A program made the position numbers and the translations under genes. This document shows positions 53,980 through 64,000 of a stretch of 64,000 nt of DNA, piece by piece. The stretch covers positions 3,342,595 to 3,406,594 of the forward strand of contig SIJG01000004.1 in the NCBI GenBank assembly GCA_023374025.1, read 5' to 3'. The notes beneath the pieces were generated by a model that searched no databases, was not told the DNA's origin, and saw only the letters and a list, made by a program, of their open reading frames with translations. The stretch is from Heterodera schachtii (taxonomy: Eukaryota > Nematoda > Chromadorea > Rhabditida > Heteroderidae). How positions within the stretch are numbered: position 1 is the first letter of the stretch; each line of letters begins with the position of its first letter.

Positions 53980-55665
53980 ATGCCTTCAGAAATTTTGTAT
54001 GTTTATTGTTCCTTTTTTTTTTTTCTGATTTTCGGCATTTCTTTTGCTCAATTTTTGACCAGCGGAATTTGGAGATAAAAATTTAAAACCAATTTTGAAG
54101 ACTTTTTGAAAGATTAGCTTTTTAGAGGCTAAAACTTCACATTTACTTCCTCGTCTTTAACCTTTGACCATTTCATTGTTTTTTCCTTTCCTTCCATTAA
54201 TTCATTAATTTCCCAAATTCATTTCTTTCAGTTCGCATGCCCTGTCTCTTATTCTGTTGGTCGAATGTGCGATCATTCTTTGGATCATTTTTGGCTATGT
54301 CAAAAAACGACTACGCCCTCACAAAAAAGAAATGTAAAAAATTCAACAAAAAATTTTGAAAATTTCTTCAATTTTTCAGATTTATCTGCAGCGACTGTTG
54401 GCTTTTGGTGTTCGATTTTCTTGCGCCTTCTCAGCTCGGCCTCGAAATTGCACTGATCAACCGCCGCTTTGACTGCATTGTCGACGAACACTTCAAGACG
54501 CGCAAATGGAAATTGGGCGGAATACGAATTTGCCACAAAATTGGAGAGAATGGCACCAAGCAAATGCAAATTGTCAAATCCGATGGAAATCCATGGCCAA
54601 TCCCTCGAAATCCGTTGCCGAACAAAGTCATCGGATTCCGAGGCATTACAATCGCGTAAAAATTTGATTCGATTGGAAATGTTTTATCCAAATTTTCTGC
54701 TTTTCAGTTACATCGACCAAAATGTCATCGCATTTCTCCGCCTTTTCCACCGATTTTTTCGCCTTTTCTTCAATATACTTGGACATTATCACTGAAAATG
54801 TTCGCATTTTGGACTTTGTTTTGCTCAACATTTTGCCAATGTTCCGCCATTCAATGCGTGTGATGTATTTGAATACCATCGCTTTTCGCCGTATGCGTCA
54901 ATTTGCCCCGTCATTTCTCAGCGATTGTCCATCACTTCGCTTTGTCTGTTTCAAAGATGCCATTCTGCCCGAATTTCCACACGATGAAAGTGCCAATGCG
55001 TCGGATGGCCAAGCGGTGACCAAATGGCTGTTGACGCCCCGTCCGGACGGTGTGCCAAAGGTGTTGCATTGCTATGACTTTTCGGTTGCACAATGGTCGT
55101 CAACGATGGAACAGTTTAAAGCGGTGATTATCCCTATTTAATTATTTTTTCTATGATTTTTTGTCCCCTTTTTAGGCATTTTCCAATGCTTCTTCTCCGG
55201 TTACTTTTCGCATTCTCTTTCTGATGTCTTCTCCGATTGACTTCATTTTACCATTTGATCTGATCAACGAAGTGACTGGAGAGAAATTGGCACTTCAACA
55301 AAATGCTGCAAATGACTTTTGGCTCATCCGTTCTCCAATTGGATGGGATGAGCGAAATTGGAAAAATGTATGGGAAGAATTGAGTGTTCGACAGAACCCA
55401 ATTGACATTCGGATCAGCGATGGCGGATTCGACAACGGGTGAATAAAATATTAAATGCTTAATGATTTCTTTTTTTTTGTGTTTTATGAGTCCAATTGCT
55501 TAGACTTTGTGCTTTCAAATGGTACCAAAAATGTACGGTTATGGACAGAAATAGTTGATTGAACTCATAAAACGCCAATGACTTTTAATTGCAACCGAAT
55601 CATCGTTTTTTTTCAGTCTTCTCGACGACGCTTCTCCCGGGGCGAGTGATCAACAGAAGAAATGA
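53980..55665 (+). pseudogene. F-box-like family, TM-type, with frameshift in the YID exon
   Basis: Exons: 53980-53996 (M-P-S-E-I), 54232-54333 (TM segment ALSLILLVECAIILWIIFGY, then KKRLRPHKK), 54380-54655 (FICSDCWLLVFDFLAPSQLG...), 54708-55123, 55176-55438 (AFSNASSPVTFRILFLM...PFDLINEVTGEKLALQ...SPIGWDE) and 55617-55665 (LLDDASPGASDQQKK). Exon 4 is 416 nt instead of a length congruent with 421. YIDQNVIAFLRLFHRFF reads to a stop, while the other frame resumes at DIITENVRILDF, a 2-nt loss near 54750-54785. All other exons, the TATA box (53891) and the ends are intact, so the damage is recent or an error. Confidence 0.78.
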
Positions 55666-56538
55666 ATTAATTGATTGGTGACGAAATTGTCTGACCGAAA
55701 TGATGTTGGCAATTTGCCTTTTAAATATTGCCTAATTGTTTGTTTGTTTGTATTTGACCTTTGCTTGCACGCAAATGCGTCCATTTCCATTGTATTTTAT
55801 GTGTATATAAGTGAAATTCATTGTGAGTAATTAATCGTTGATAAAATGGCTAATAATAAAAACGGTAAAAGCTGCGCATATAAAGAATGATCAATAAGAA
55901 TGCTTACCGAAAACTTCCTAAGATTCGCGACTTACCCCCGAATCCGAAAACTCCGAGACACAAAGATTCAAAGACTTGATGAAAAATCGGGTCAATAGCA
56001 GCTCGTACAATAAATTTTGATGAAAAATCGGGTCAATAGCAGCTCGTACAATAAATTTTTTTACAAAATAAAGCCTAAGCTTAGGGCTAAGCCTAGGCTC
56101 AAGCGTAAGCTTAATCCAAAAGCTTATGCGTATTCTAAGCTTTTATAAAAAATGCCGATTGTACGAATTGCCATTAACCCGAAAAAATCATACATAGACA
56201 AAAGAAAAGACAAGAAAAAAAAATTTAAAATTTATTTTTCCTCGAGAGCGCAATTCTGCAGTATTACCCAATCAATGAACCAACTTTATTTTCTTCAATG
56301 GCTCAATTAGTATTTTTTGACACGCAAAACTTAAAAAAAGAATGCTTAGGCTTAAACTGTTCAATTAATATTAAATGTGTGTTTTATTCGAATGAAAGAA
56401 AATCAACAAAAGCATTTCGGAGAGAATAAATGAGGGAATCAAATCAAATCCGTTTCCAATTGGTGAGATGGGCCATTTCACAAATATAATTAATTAATTC
56501 ATTTCCACGCAATTAGGCGACTTTTTCGAAATAATCAT
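55666..56538. other. Intergenic with 42-bp tandem duplication
   Basis: 'tgatgaaaaatcgggtcaat...agcagctcgtacaataaatttt' occurs twice in tandem (55977-56018 and 56019-56060). Next to it, 56065-56145 is built of aagcttaggctaagcc-like, partly palindromic words. No gene; 56390-56530 is 3' flank text of the following minus copy. Confidence 0.5.
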
Positions 56539-57047
56539 TCATTCCGCTGCTGATCCACTTGGCCCGGGAGTCGTCGAGAACATTTCATTGTTGCATTGAC
56601 CTGCTTCTTTTTCTTGTTCGTCCGCTGGGGGCGACAATGGCCTAAAATTAAACATAATTTGAATTGGGTGAATGAATTAAATTAATCTTTTACACTTAGC
56701 CAATGAAATTAATACCGCCACTCCACAAATTAAATTTGACAGTGTTCAAATTGTCGTCCCAATTCTCGTCGTTTTCCCATTGATCCGTCGCCGCCTTTTC
56801 ACTAATTGGGCATCGCTTCAACAGCCAAACACCAAGCGATTCATCTTCGTCTTCTCCGACCTTCATCAGTGTCAGCCTTTCTTTGGTCCGTTCATTCACC
56901 AATTCAAACGGTTCAATTGGTGTTGAACAATAATGTTGAAGTCGAATTTTGAAGCTGACTGAAGCGGTGGCACGGCGAAATGTCTAAACAAAATAAAAGG
57001 AAGCGTAAATCAAAAGGCAATCAATCATTTATGTGACCAACACACAC

Positions 57048-59366
57048 GGCTACCCGACTTTTGGGGATTTGCAACTTGGGGACCCGACATTTGGGGACCC
57101 GACTTTTGGGGATTTGCAACTTGGGGACCCGACATTTGGGGACCCGACTTTTGGGGACCAGACACTTAGGGAACCCGACATTTGGGGATCCCGACATTTG
57201 GGGACCCGACAACACGCACACATTTTGTACATCGACGACCATCTGACTTCACTATTCTTAAAAATATTGTAATTATTTTCTAATAAGGCTGCTAAAACAC
57301 TGAAAAAGAACCTTAATAAGCACATTGTCGCTAATTCCCTCTGCTTTTTGTAATTCCGTCAAATATTCTCGCTGCAAAACTGACTTACGCACTTTGCGAA
57401 TCATCTTTTTTATTTTTTCAACAGTCTCGGAAGTTCTGTGTTCGAGAAAAAAGTCCGGCCTCTATAGACAATAAAATAATTAAATTATGCGCTTTATAAT
57501 CAAACTTTGGCTTATATTGCGGCGCTAAAAAATTGATAAGCCTTCGAAATCCTTCCTTTTCTGGAGTTTTTAGGGGGAGGAGGTCCCTTGCGATCATTTC
57601 CATTACCAACTGATCAACGTGTTTTGTCTTGGAACCATCAATTTTCCACTGAGCTGTAAATCAAAACAACCTTTTTTTAACCAATGCGTCAACTTCACTC
57701 ACAAAAATTCTCGACAATTGTTTGTTGTTTTTCGCCTGAACATATTCTTCCGCGCTTTAAGCTGGGTTGGCTGGATGATGATCCATCAATATCTTCGTCT
57801 TTTTATGTGCATTTGGTTGGATCAGAGCTGGCGAATTGTGTTATTTTTGGAATTGTTGCCAAGGCTTTTTCCATGGCTTCCAGCTTCTTATCTTTGGCCC
57901 TTTTCCGCTCTAATTCCAACTCTTTATGGAATTTTTCTAAGTGGCGAATCATGTTTTTGGTTGACTTCGTCTTGTCCTGCTGTTGATTCCAATCACAATT
58001 CTTACATTTGGCGTAATTATTCGGCAGATGATCAAAATATTGCCAAACAGAATCCATTCTTAAAACTAATGTAAATTTTAGCATATTGAGCACAAACGAC
58101 GAACGGTATGAAAGATAGTAATGGTAGAAAATTTAACACAAAAGCGTAATTCATAAAGCAAACTTTTATAAGAAGGGGTGTCAAATTTGGCGATATGATA
58201 GTGATTCAAATATGTTTCACATTGCAAAATTTTATCTTCTCAATATTTTACTCAGGTCCCCGTTCTTACCGGTGCATTTTTTTTGCCTATGCCGCGGGTT
58301 GAGAAAAATTTCGGGTTCGGGTTTCGGGTCGGGCACTCGAAAAATTTCGAGTTCGGGTTTCGGGTTTAGAAAAACTTCGGGTTTCGGGTCTCGGGTTTCG
58401 GGTTGGCATCACTGTTGGGGACCGAACGACATTTGAGCAAAAGGCATTTAGGGAAACCACAGACATTTGGCAACCCGACATTTAAGGACCCGACATTTGG
58501 GGATTTTAATAAAACAAAAAAATTATTAAAAAGTTTAATTTTAAGCCCAAAATTAGACAAAATTACGTCTGCTTTAGCCAGAGAAAAATGAAATAATATT
58601 TTTAAAATTAACTCTTTTTCCGGACTCACCGCGAGGATGTAGCAGAAGAGTTACAAAAAAAGTATTCGTTAAAAGATTAATTTTAAAGCACCGAACAGTC
58701 ACCCGAAAGATAAGAAACAGAAAATATGACCTCGGCATTTTGTTGCAGTGCAGTATGCAACTAGACCAAAGTCGTCTGGAACTTTTTGAATGCCCTTGAC
58801 GGATTTCTGTTCCCGTTGGCCCTTGGGAGGCACTTCTAATAAAAGTTGAAAAAGGGTGTACTGTACATAAAAGTGTATTGTGATTTGTCTATTGTTTGTG
58901 GTTAGTATGTGCTCAAAATTCTGCTACCTCCTCGCGGTGAGTCCGGAAAAAGAGTTAATTTTTAAAATATTATTTAATTTTTTCTTGCAATGGAATTAAC
59001 ATTGGCTAAAGCAAATGTAATTTTCTCTAATTATGGGCTTAAAATTAAATTTTTAATTAGCTTTTTTTGTTTTATTAAAATCCCCAAATGTCGGGTCCCT
59101 AAATGTCGGGTTGCCAAATGTCGGTGGTTTCCCTAAGTGCCTTTTGCTCAAATGTCGTTCGGTCCCCAAATGTCGGGTCCCCAAATGTCGGGTTCCCTAA
59201 GTGTCGGATCCCCAAAAGCCGTGTCCCCAAATGTCGGGATCCTCAAATGTCGGGTTCCCTAAGTGTCGGGTCCCCAAAAGTCGGGTCCCCAAATGTCGGG
59301 ATCCCCAAAAGTCGGGTCCCCAAATGTCGGGTCCCCAAGTTGCAAATCCTTAAAAGTCGCACCACG
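57048..59366. mobile_element. Element with terminal arrays of unit ~CCCGACATTTGGGGA, carrying hAT transposase remnants and a nested foldback
   Basis: The left array (57050-57215) and right array (59085-59355) are inverted. The outermost 'gacttttggggatttgcaac' is matched by the complement of 'gttgcaaatccttaaaagtc' at the right. ACACACAC flanks both sides (57040-57047, 59367-59374), though in an AC-rich setting. Inside, 58418-59167 is a second foldback with ~245-bp arms (gactcaccgcgaggatgtag and complement), itself ending in arrays of the same unit. 58300-58405 is a ttcgggtttcggg satellite. Confidence 0.8.
57300..58093 (-). pseudogene. Broken hAT-type transposase: BED zinc finger plus N-terminal core
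   Basis: Minus strand 58093-57803: SVWQYFDHLPNNYAKCKNCD...NMIRHLEKFH is a BED finger (W-x2-F, C-x2-C, H-x4-H), followed by a charged ELERKRAKDKKLEAMEKAL helix. After stops and shifts come QQTIVENF and, at 57609-57418, MVMEMIARDLLPLKTPEKEG.FRRLINFLAPQYKPK, the segment typical of hAT transposases. The catalytic part and C-terminus are absent here. Confidence 0.75.
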
Positions 59367-59748
59367 ACACACACACCTCCTTGAAACTGTTGACCCAATC
59401 CAAGTTTCCGTCTGCATCTACAAACAATCGCTTCGGTTGACCATTTTTTGTCGGCGTGTGTGCACCCATTTGGACAACGCTTGGCCAGTAGTTGCATTTG
59501 GTCCATCGTCAGCAATTCCATCGGGGAACAGAAAACTGGATTCGATTGAATGCAATTGGCAAAGATCAGTGAGAACTGTTGGCGAAGTGCGACGACGTAA
59601 ATTGTCCAAATCATTGGCATTGGTAAAGCGCAAATGGTGAATGCTTGTAGTAAAAATGTGCCAAATTTCACTGATAAAAATATCCCAAATCGGATGGATA
59701 TCTTCGGTTTCATATGAAGGCACAATCAACTCAATTTTGTGCCCATTT

Positions 59749-60182
59749 TTATGGTAATCGACGTTTCACCCTTCGGCGGGTATTAGTCGTAGACCAATCA
59801 TCCAAAAGGCAATTTGGTAGCGAATTTTGTGCTCTTTCTGGTAGGCATACCCAAAATTTTCTGGAAAATTTCCACAACCCGCTGGGAATTTTTTTCAGAA
59901 ATTTTCCCGATTTTCAGTGTATTTAGGGAACTTTCTTTTGCATAATATGGCATTTTTACATTAGAAATTTTTGAGAAAATCAAATTTTTTGATGCAATTT
60001 TTTCATTTATCCATATATAAAACATATACAATACAGCAATGGAAATGGACGAATTTGCGAGCAAGCAAACGTCAAATACTTAACACAACAATATTGAAAT
60101 GGCATAGTGCCAATATCATTTACGGTCATATAAACATCAATCAACTAATTAATTGGTTCATTCATTCTGCTTCTGTTGCTGA
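59749..60182. other. Intergenic
   Basis: No gene recognised. 60030-60180 resembles the 3' flank of TM-type genes (gaaatggcatagtgccaat, atcatttacggtcatataa). Confidence 0.4.
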
Positions 60183-62196
60183 TCAGTGATCACTCGGCCC
60201 GGGCGAAGCGGCGTCGAGAAGACTGAAAAAAACGATGATTTAATTGAATGACACACATTTCGGTCAATTTCGAACCCCGGACCCGAATACGAACAAAAAG
60301 TCGAAAGTTCAAATTTTGAATTTAATTTTTGAAAAAGATGTCATATCAAGCTGAACTATTACCAAAAAAAAAAAAGAATTGATCATTTTATTTAAATCGT
60401 TCACCCGCCGTCCCTGATCCGAATGCTAATCCGTTTCGGTCGAGCAGCACTCAATTCGTTCCACACATTGTCCCATTTCATCTTATCCCATCCAATTGGA
60501 CAACGGCTGAGCCGAAAATCGTTTGTGCCATATTGTTGAAGTTCCAATTGCTCCCCAGTCACTTCATTGATCAGATCAAATGGCATAACGGAGTCAATTA
60601 AAATGGACGAAAGCGTCAAGAAAATGCGGAAAGTCACTGGCGAAGAAGCATTGGAAAATGCCTAAAAATGGGACGGATAAAAAACAGAAAAAATTAATAA
60701 CTAAGTCGGTCTCCGCGCCCATTTTCAAAAATGTAAAAATAAATTAAAAGCTCCTTTTCCGGCCTTTTCTGGGTCGCTCGCTGACTACGAATCTGACACC
60801 TATTTCAACGGATTCAGAACCTCGGACCAGAATTGGAACCAAAAGCCGAAAATTCAATTTAGAATTTTATTTTTATGTTCGAATCTGCATAGAATGACTC
60901 ATTTTTGATGTTGCCAATTGTTTGTGACTAAATTTAGAACTTTTTTAATCAATTTGAAAACAAAATCAGTTTTTTTTGAAAATGTTGGGTTTTTGAATGA
61001 GTGGGGCCAGCCCCAGAAAACCCAATTAAATAGAGGGGGAGGAAGATAATCCACCGTTTGGAGTTGTTCAATCGTTGACGACCATTGATCCACCGGTGAA
61101 TTAACAGAGCATTTGAGCCACTTGGGCAGACCATCCGGACGAGGCGTGAACAGCCATTTGGCCAACACTTGGCCATCTGACGGATTGGCATTGTCATCGA
61201 TCGGAAATTCGGGCAGAATATCGTCGTCATTGAAAGAGACATAGTGAAGTGCTGTACAATCGCGAAGCATTGATGAGTCCAATTGACACATGCGGTGGAA
61301 AGTGGTGGCGTTCAAAAACAAGCGACGAATTGAATCGCGGAACACTGGCCAAATGTTGTGCAACACAAATTCCAAATTCCGATCATTTTCAGTGACAATG
61401 TCCAAATCCATTGCAGAAGTGGCGAAAAAACGGTGAAAATGGCCGAGAAAAGTGAGCACATTTTGATCGATGTAACTGAAAAGCATAGAAAATGATGGTC
61501 ACAAATCAATTTCAATCTAATCAGTTTTTACGTGATCTGAATGCATTTGCTGAATCCGATCACTTTGTTCGGCAACGGCTTTTGCGGGATTGGCAAAGCT
61601 TCCCCATCAGAATTGACAATTTGCATTTCCTTCGTGCCATTTTCTTTAATGTCCCATTGAATTTTCAATTGTTTGTTCAACATCCATTTGCGTGTCTTGA
61701 AATGTTCGTCCACTCGGAGGTCAAATCGACGGCTGATCAGTGCAATTCCGAGGCCAAGTTGGGAAGGCGCAAGGAAATCGAACACCAAAAGCCAACAATC
61801 GGCGCAGATAAAGCTGAAAAAAAGAAGAATTTAATGGAATTTTTGTTTATTTTTTTTTTACATTTTTTTGGGAGGGCTTAGTCGTTTTTTGACACGGTCA
61901 AAAAGGGACCAGACTTCGTCAAAAAGGATCCAAAGAATGAGGCCACAGTTGAACAACAGCTGAAAAACCACGGCATACCGACTGAAAAAAGAATTGGGGA
62001 AATGAATTTGCATTGAATGAATGAATGGAAAAAGAGGGAAAAGCATCAAAGCGAGGGAAGCCAAAAATGAAGTTTTATTTTAAATCCAATGAAGCTTAAG
62101 CCTCAAATTAAGTGAATTTTGAAAAATTTAAAACAAAAGAAATGTGAAAAGTCAGAAAAAAAAGAAATAATAAACGTACGGAATTTCGGAAGGCAT
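60183..62196 (-). CDS. F-box-like family protein with N-terminal membrane anchor, TM-type, intact (378 aa model)
   Basis: Minus-strand exons: 62180-62196 (M-P-S-E-I), 61862-61981 (RYAVVFQLLFNCGLILWILF, then DEVWSLFDRVKKRLSPPKK), 61532-61813 (FICADCWLLVFDFLAPSQLG...), 61055-61475 (YIDQNVLTFLGHFHRFF...), 60405-60661 (AFSNASSPVTFRIFLTLSSI...PFDLINEVTGEQLELQ...CPIGWDK) and 60183-60222 (LLDAASPGPSDH). Sum 1137 nt, in frame, all phases as in the arm-B gene. The anchor exon is 120 nt, longer than the usual ~100. Intron 4 is ~390 nt and holds a dispersed FCGAA-type repeat. A TATA box (62271-62279, minus TATAAAAAT) stands 75 bp before the start. Confidence 0.86.
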
Positions 62197-62772
62197 TTGC
62201 AGCAACAAAATGACAAGGGAAAATATTAGGGAGAATGAATATAATGAGGAGGAAACGAAGAAACAAGGGCATTTTTATACGAAAATATTAGCGTACATTT
62301 GAACCGGTGAAGAAAACCCAAACATATAAAAGGCAGAAAAAATTGACAGTTAATGCCATAGTTTTTACAATTATAATTTACGACTAATTAATTATAAGTT
62401 TGCTCATTTATCAGCTAACTGCCGCAGAATGAACCGACGCGTTCAAGGAAAATGTACTGAATTTTTAACAAAAAAATTCTAGTTACTAAATGGGCCCACA
62501 AATCGACAGTGTTACCGAAATGTGTGTTTTGTCATGGCATTTAATGTGTTGTTTTCTGAATACCCCACTTTTTTTTTTGTTGTCAAATCCATTTAATCGG
62601 TAGTCATTTTTAACAATGATTATCACAATGCATTTTACTACACATGCACATCAACAAGCAAAGGTCAAATACATTACATAAAATTGAAATGGCAAAGTGC
62701 CGATATCATTTGGTTTACATATCGCATCAATCAACCAATTAATTAATTCATTCATTCTACTTCTGTTGCTGA
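62197..62772. other. Intergenic with a solitary first-exon relic
   Basis: An MNRR-type first exon (ATGAACCGACG, about 62428-62438, plus strand) follows a degraded CTAACTGCCGCA motif, with donor gtaagg changed to cgttcaagg and no second exon after it. The rest is TM-type 3' flank text for the minus copy at 62773. Confidence 0.45.
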
Positions 62773-63798
62773 TCATTGATCACTCGTCCCGGGAGAAGCG
62801 GCGTCGAGAAGACTGAAACAACGATTGTTTGGTTGGACTCAAAAAGTCTAATTAAAAACAAAAAATGAAATTTTTAAAAGATTGTTCACCCGTCGTCGAA
62901 CCCGACGTCTCTGATCAAAAATTGAATTGGATTCGGCGGATTAAACAATTCATGCAGCACATTGTGCCATTCCCTCTCATTCCATCCAATTGGACAACGG
63001 GTGAGCAAAACATCGTTTGTGTCTTCTTGTTCCAGTGTCAATTGCTCCCCAGTCACTTCATTGATCAGATCAAATGGCACAACGGCGTCAATTAAAGTGG
63101 ACGAAAATCTCAAGAAAATGCGGAAAGTCACTGGTGAAGAAGCATTGGAAAATGCCTAAAATTTGGACGGATAAAAAACAGAGAAAGGTAATAGTTAAAC
63201 CTCGGGGGCAGAATTCGAAAAAAAAAATAAAAAATTTCGAATTTTACTTTTAAGTTCGAATTGGATAGAATGACTGACTCATTTTTGATGGTTTGTGACT
63301 AAATTTAGCCTTTTTTAATCAGTTAGAAAATAAAAATCAGAATTTTGAAAATTTTGGGTTTTGGACTTTTTGTTCGAATTCGGGATCCGGGGTTCGAAGT
63401 TGCTGGAATGGATGTAAGATTCGTGATCAGCGACACCGAAAAAGCCAAAAAATGCTTTGCACGACCTTTTTAAATTTTGTTTTTTCTAAAATTAGAGGGG
63501 AACAGCCACAGAAAAACCAATTAATTAGGGGGGGGGGCATAATCACCGCTTTGAATTGTTCAATCGTTGACGACCATTGATCCACCGATGAATTAACAGA
63601 GTTGAGCCACTTCGGCACACCGTCCGGACGGGGCGTGAACAACCATTTGGCTAGCGCTTGGCCATCCGACGCCATGGCACTGTCAGCGGGCGGAAAAGCG
63701 GGCACAATGTTGCCACTTAAAGCGACAGCGCAAAGGGATGGACAATTGCTGAGCATTGACGGCGCCAATTGACGGAAACGGCGAAAAGTGACGGCGCT
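62773..63798 (-). pseudogene. F-box-like family, TM-type, 5'-truncated copy
   Basis: Minus strand: exon-4 part 63547-63798 (SAVTFRRFRQLAPSMLSNCP...KWLFTPRPDGVPKWLNSVNS...IEQFKA), exon 5 62890-63155 (AFSNASSPVTFRIFLRFSST...PFDLINEVTGEQLTLEQ...CPIGWNE) and exon 6 62773-62812 (LLDAASPGTSDQ). These exons are open and correctly phased. Upstream of about 63798 the sequence becomes unrelated, so exons 1-3 and the YIDQN start are gone. Confidence 0.72.
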
Positions 63799-64000
63799 CA
63801 GTTTTTATAATATTATAAATAGTCCCACTTTCCTCGTTTGGGTTTGGTGAGTATAACTCAGAATTCAAAGAACTAAAATGTTCAAGCTTTTCCACTTTCG
63901 GTACTGAAATTATACTGCCTAAGCGTGGATACTGATTCAGTTTTACATTTGGATGAACTAATGCAAAATAGGGCCATTTGTCCTCCTTACCCAGCCGAAC
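63799..64000 (-). other. Open frame entering from the right edge, unrecognised
   Basis: On the minus strand a single frame is open from the window edge to the junction: VRLGKEDKWPYFALVHPNVK...LNQYPRLGSIISVPKVEKLE...SSLNSELYSPNPNEES. No family recognised. It could be an exon of a neighbouring gene or element that replaced the front of the truncated copy. Confidence 0.35.

Larger units (their letters stand above)
56539..59748 (-). pseudogene. F-box-like family, MNRR-type pseudogene carrying a 2.3-kb element in intron 3
   Basis: Minus strand: exon-3 part 59377-59748, exon 4 56700-56983 (PFELVNERTKERLTLMKV...LLKRCPI) and terminal exon 56539-56641 (PLSPPADEQEKEAGQ...). Exon 3 is cut at about 59748 (exons 1-2 lost), lacks one base in GTKL(G)ELIV, and has an extra base in KWLHTPT (near 59455). 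The exon-4 donor GG|gtaag is mutated to GG|ctaag. The intron contains the element 57048-59366. Confidence 0.75.

Noticed and set aside
57021..59384. Open frames with repeating 'SPNVGSPK' or 'LGTRHLGTR'
   Set aside because: Translations of the CCCGACATTTGGGGA array in different frames, not proteins.

Overview
The window looks like AT-rich nuclear DNA from a nematode, most likely a cyst nematode (Heteroderidae). The evidence is small spliced exons with GT-AG introns, a nematode-style receptor-free tyrosine phosphatase, many MITE and foldback elements, and a large multigene family that I recall from Heterodera/Globodera proteomes. That recollection was not checked against a database.

About 30 copies, pieces and relics of one F-box-like multigene family dominate the window, on both strands. 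There are two subfamilies. (i) The 'MNRR' type has 5 exons: a tiny first exon coding M-N-R-R, an exon beginning W-I-C-x-D-V-W-M-D-I, a YIDH exon, a PFEL/LLKRCPI exon and a PLSPP tail. (ii) The 'TM' type has 6 exons: a tiny M-S/P-S-E exon, a symmetric phase 2-2 exon coding one transmembrane segment plus a basic KKR stretch, then FICxDCWLLVFDF, YIDQN, PFDLIN and an LLDAxxPGPSD tail. My splice models stay in frame from start to stop for five MNRR-type genes besides the first + strand one (1945-3213): 10799-12072, 14840-16086, 23694-25364, 26824-28150 and 52345-53649. They also do so for two TM-type genes: 32259-33805 and 60183-62196. The other copies carry frameshifts, nonsense codons, lost exons or transposon insertions. 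One (37056-38041) is an exon-level chimera of the two subfamilies.

Layout: 1-9050 holds + strand copies, intact then progressively decayed. 9051-16086 holds a tRNA-like gene, MITEs and two intact - strand genes. 16.1-22.5 kb and 31.9-37.05 kb form a multi-kilobase inverted duplication around a 9.3-kb centre that holds two intact genes. The arms differ by clean transposon insertions, so each arm preserves the other's empty site. 38.0-42.5 kb is a different island: a divergent pair made of a lysine/glutamate-rich single-TM protein and a complete classical protein tyrosine phosphatase. 43.4-64 kb returns to the F-box-like array, with two large elements inserted into family members.

The second theme is mobile DNA. 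At least seven elements have inverted ends built of short tandem repeats, each with its own private repeat unit, flanked by 7-10-bp target duplications. One has a hAT-type C-terminal remnant, one a BED finger and hAT N-terminal remnant, and one a spliced gene with a C-C...H-x-H finger. Coordinates of splice junctions are from reading, not from transcripts.
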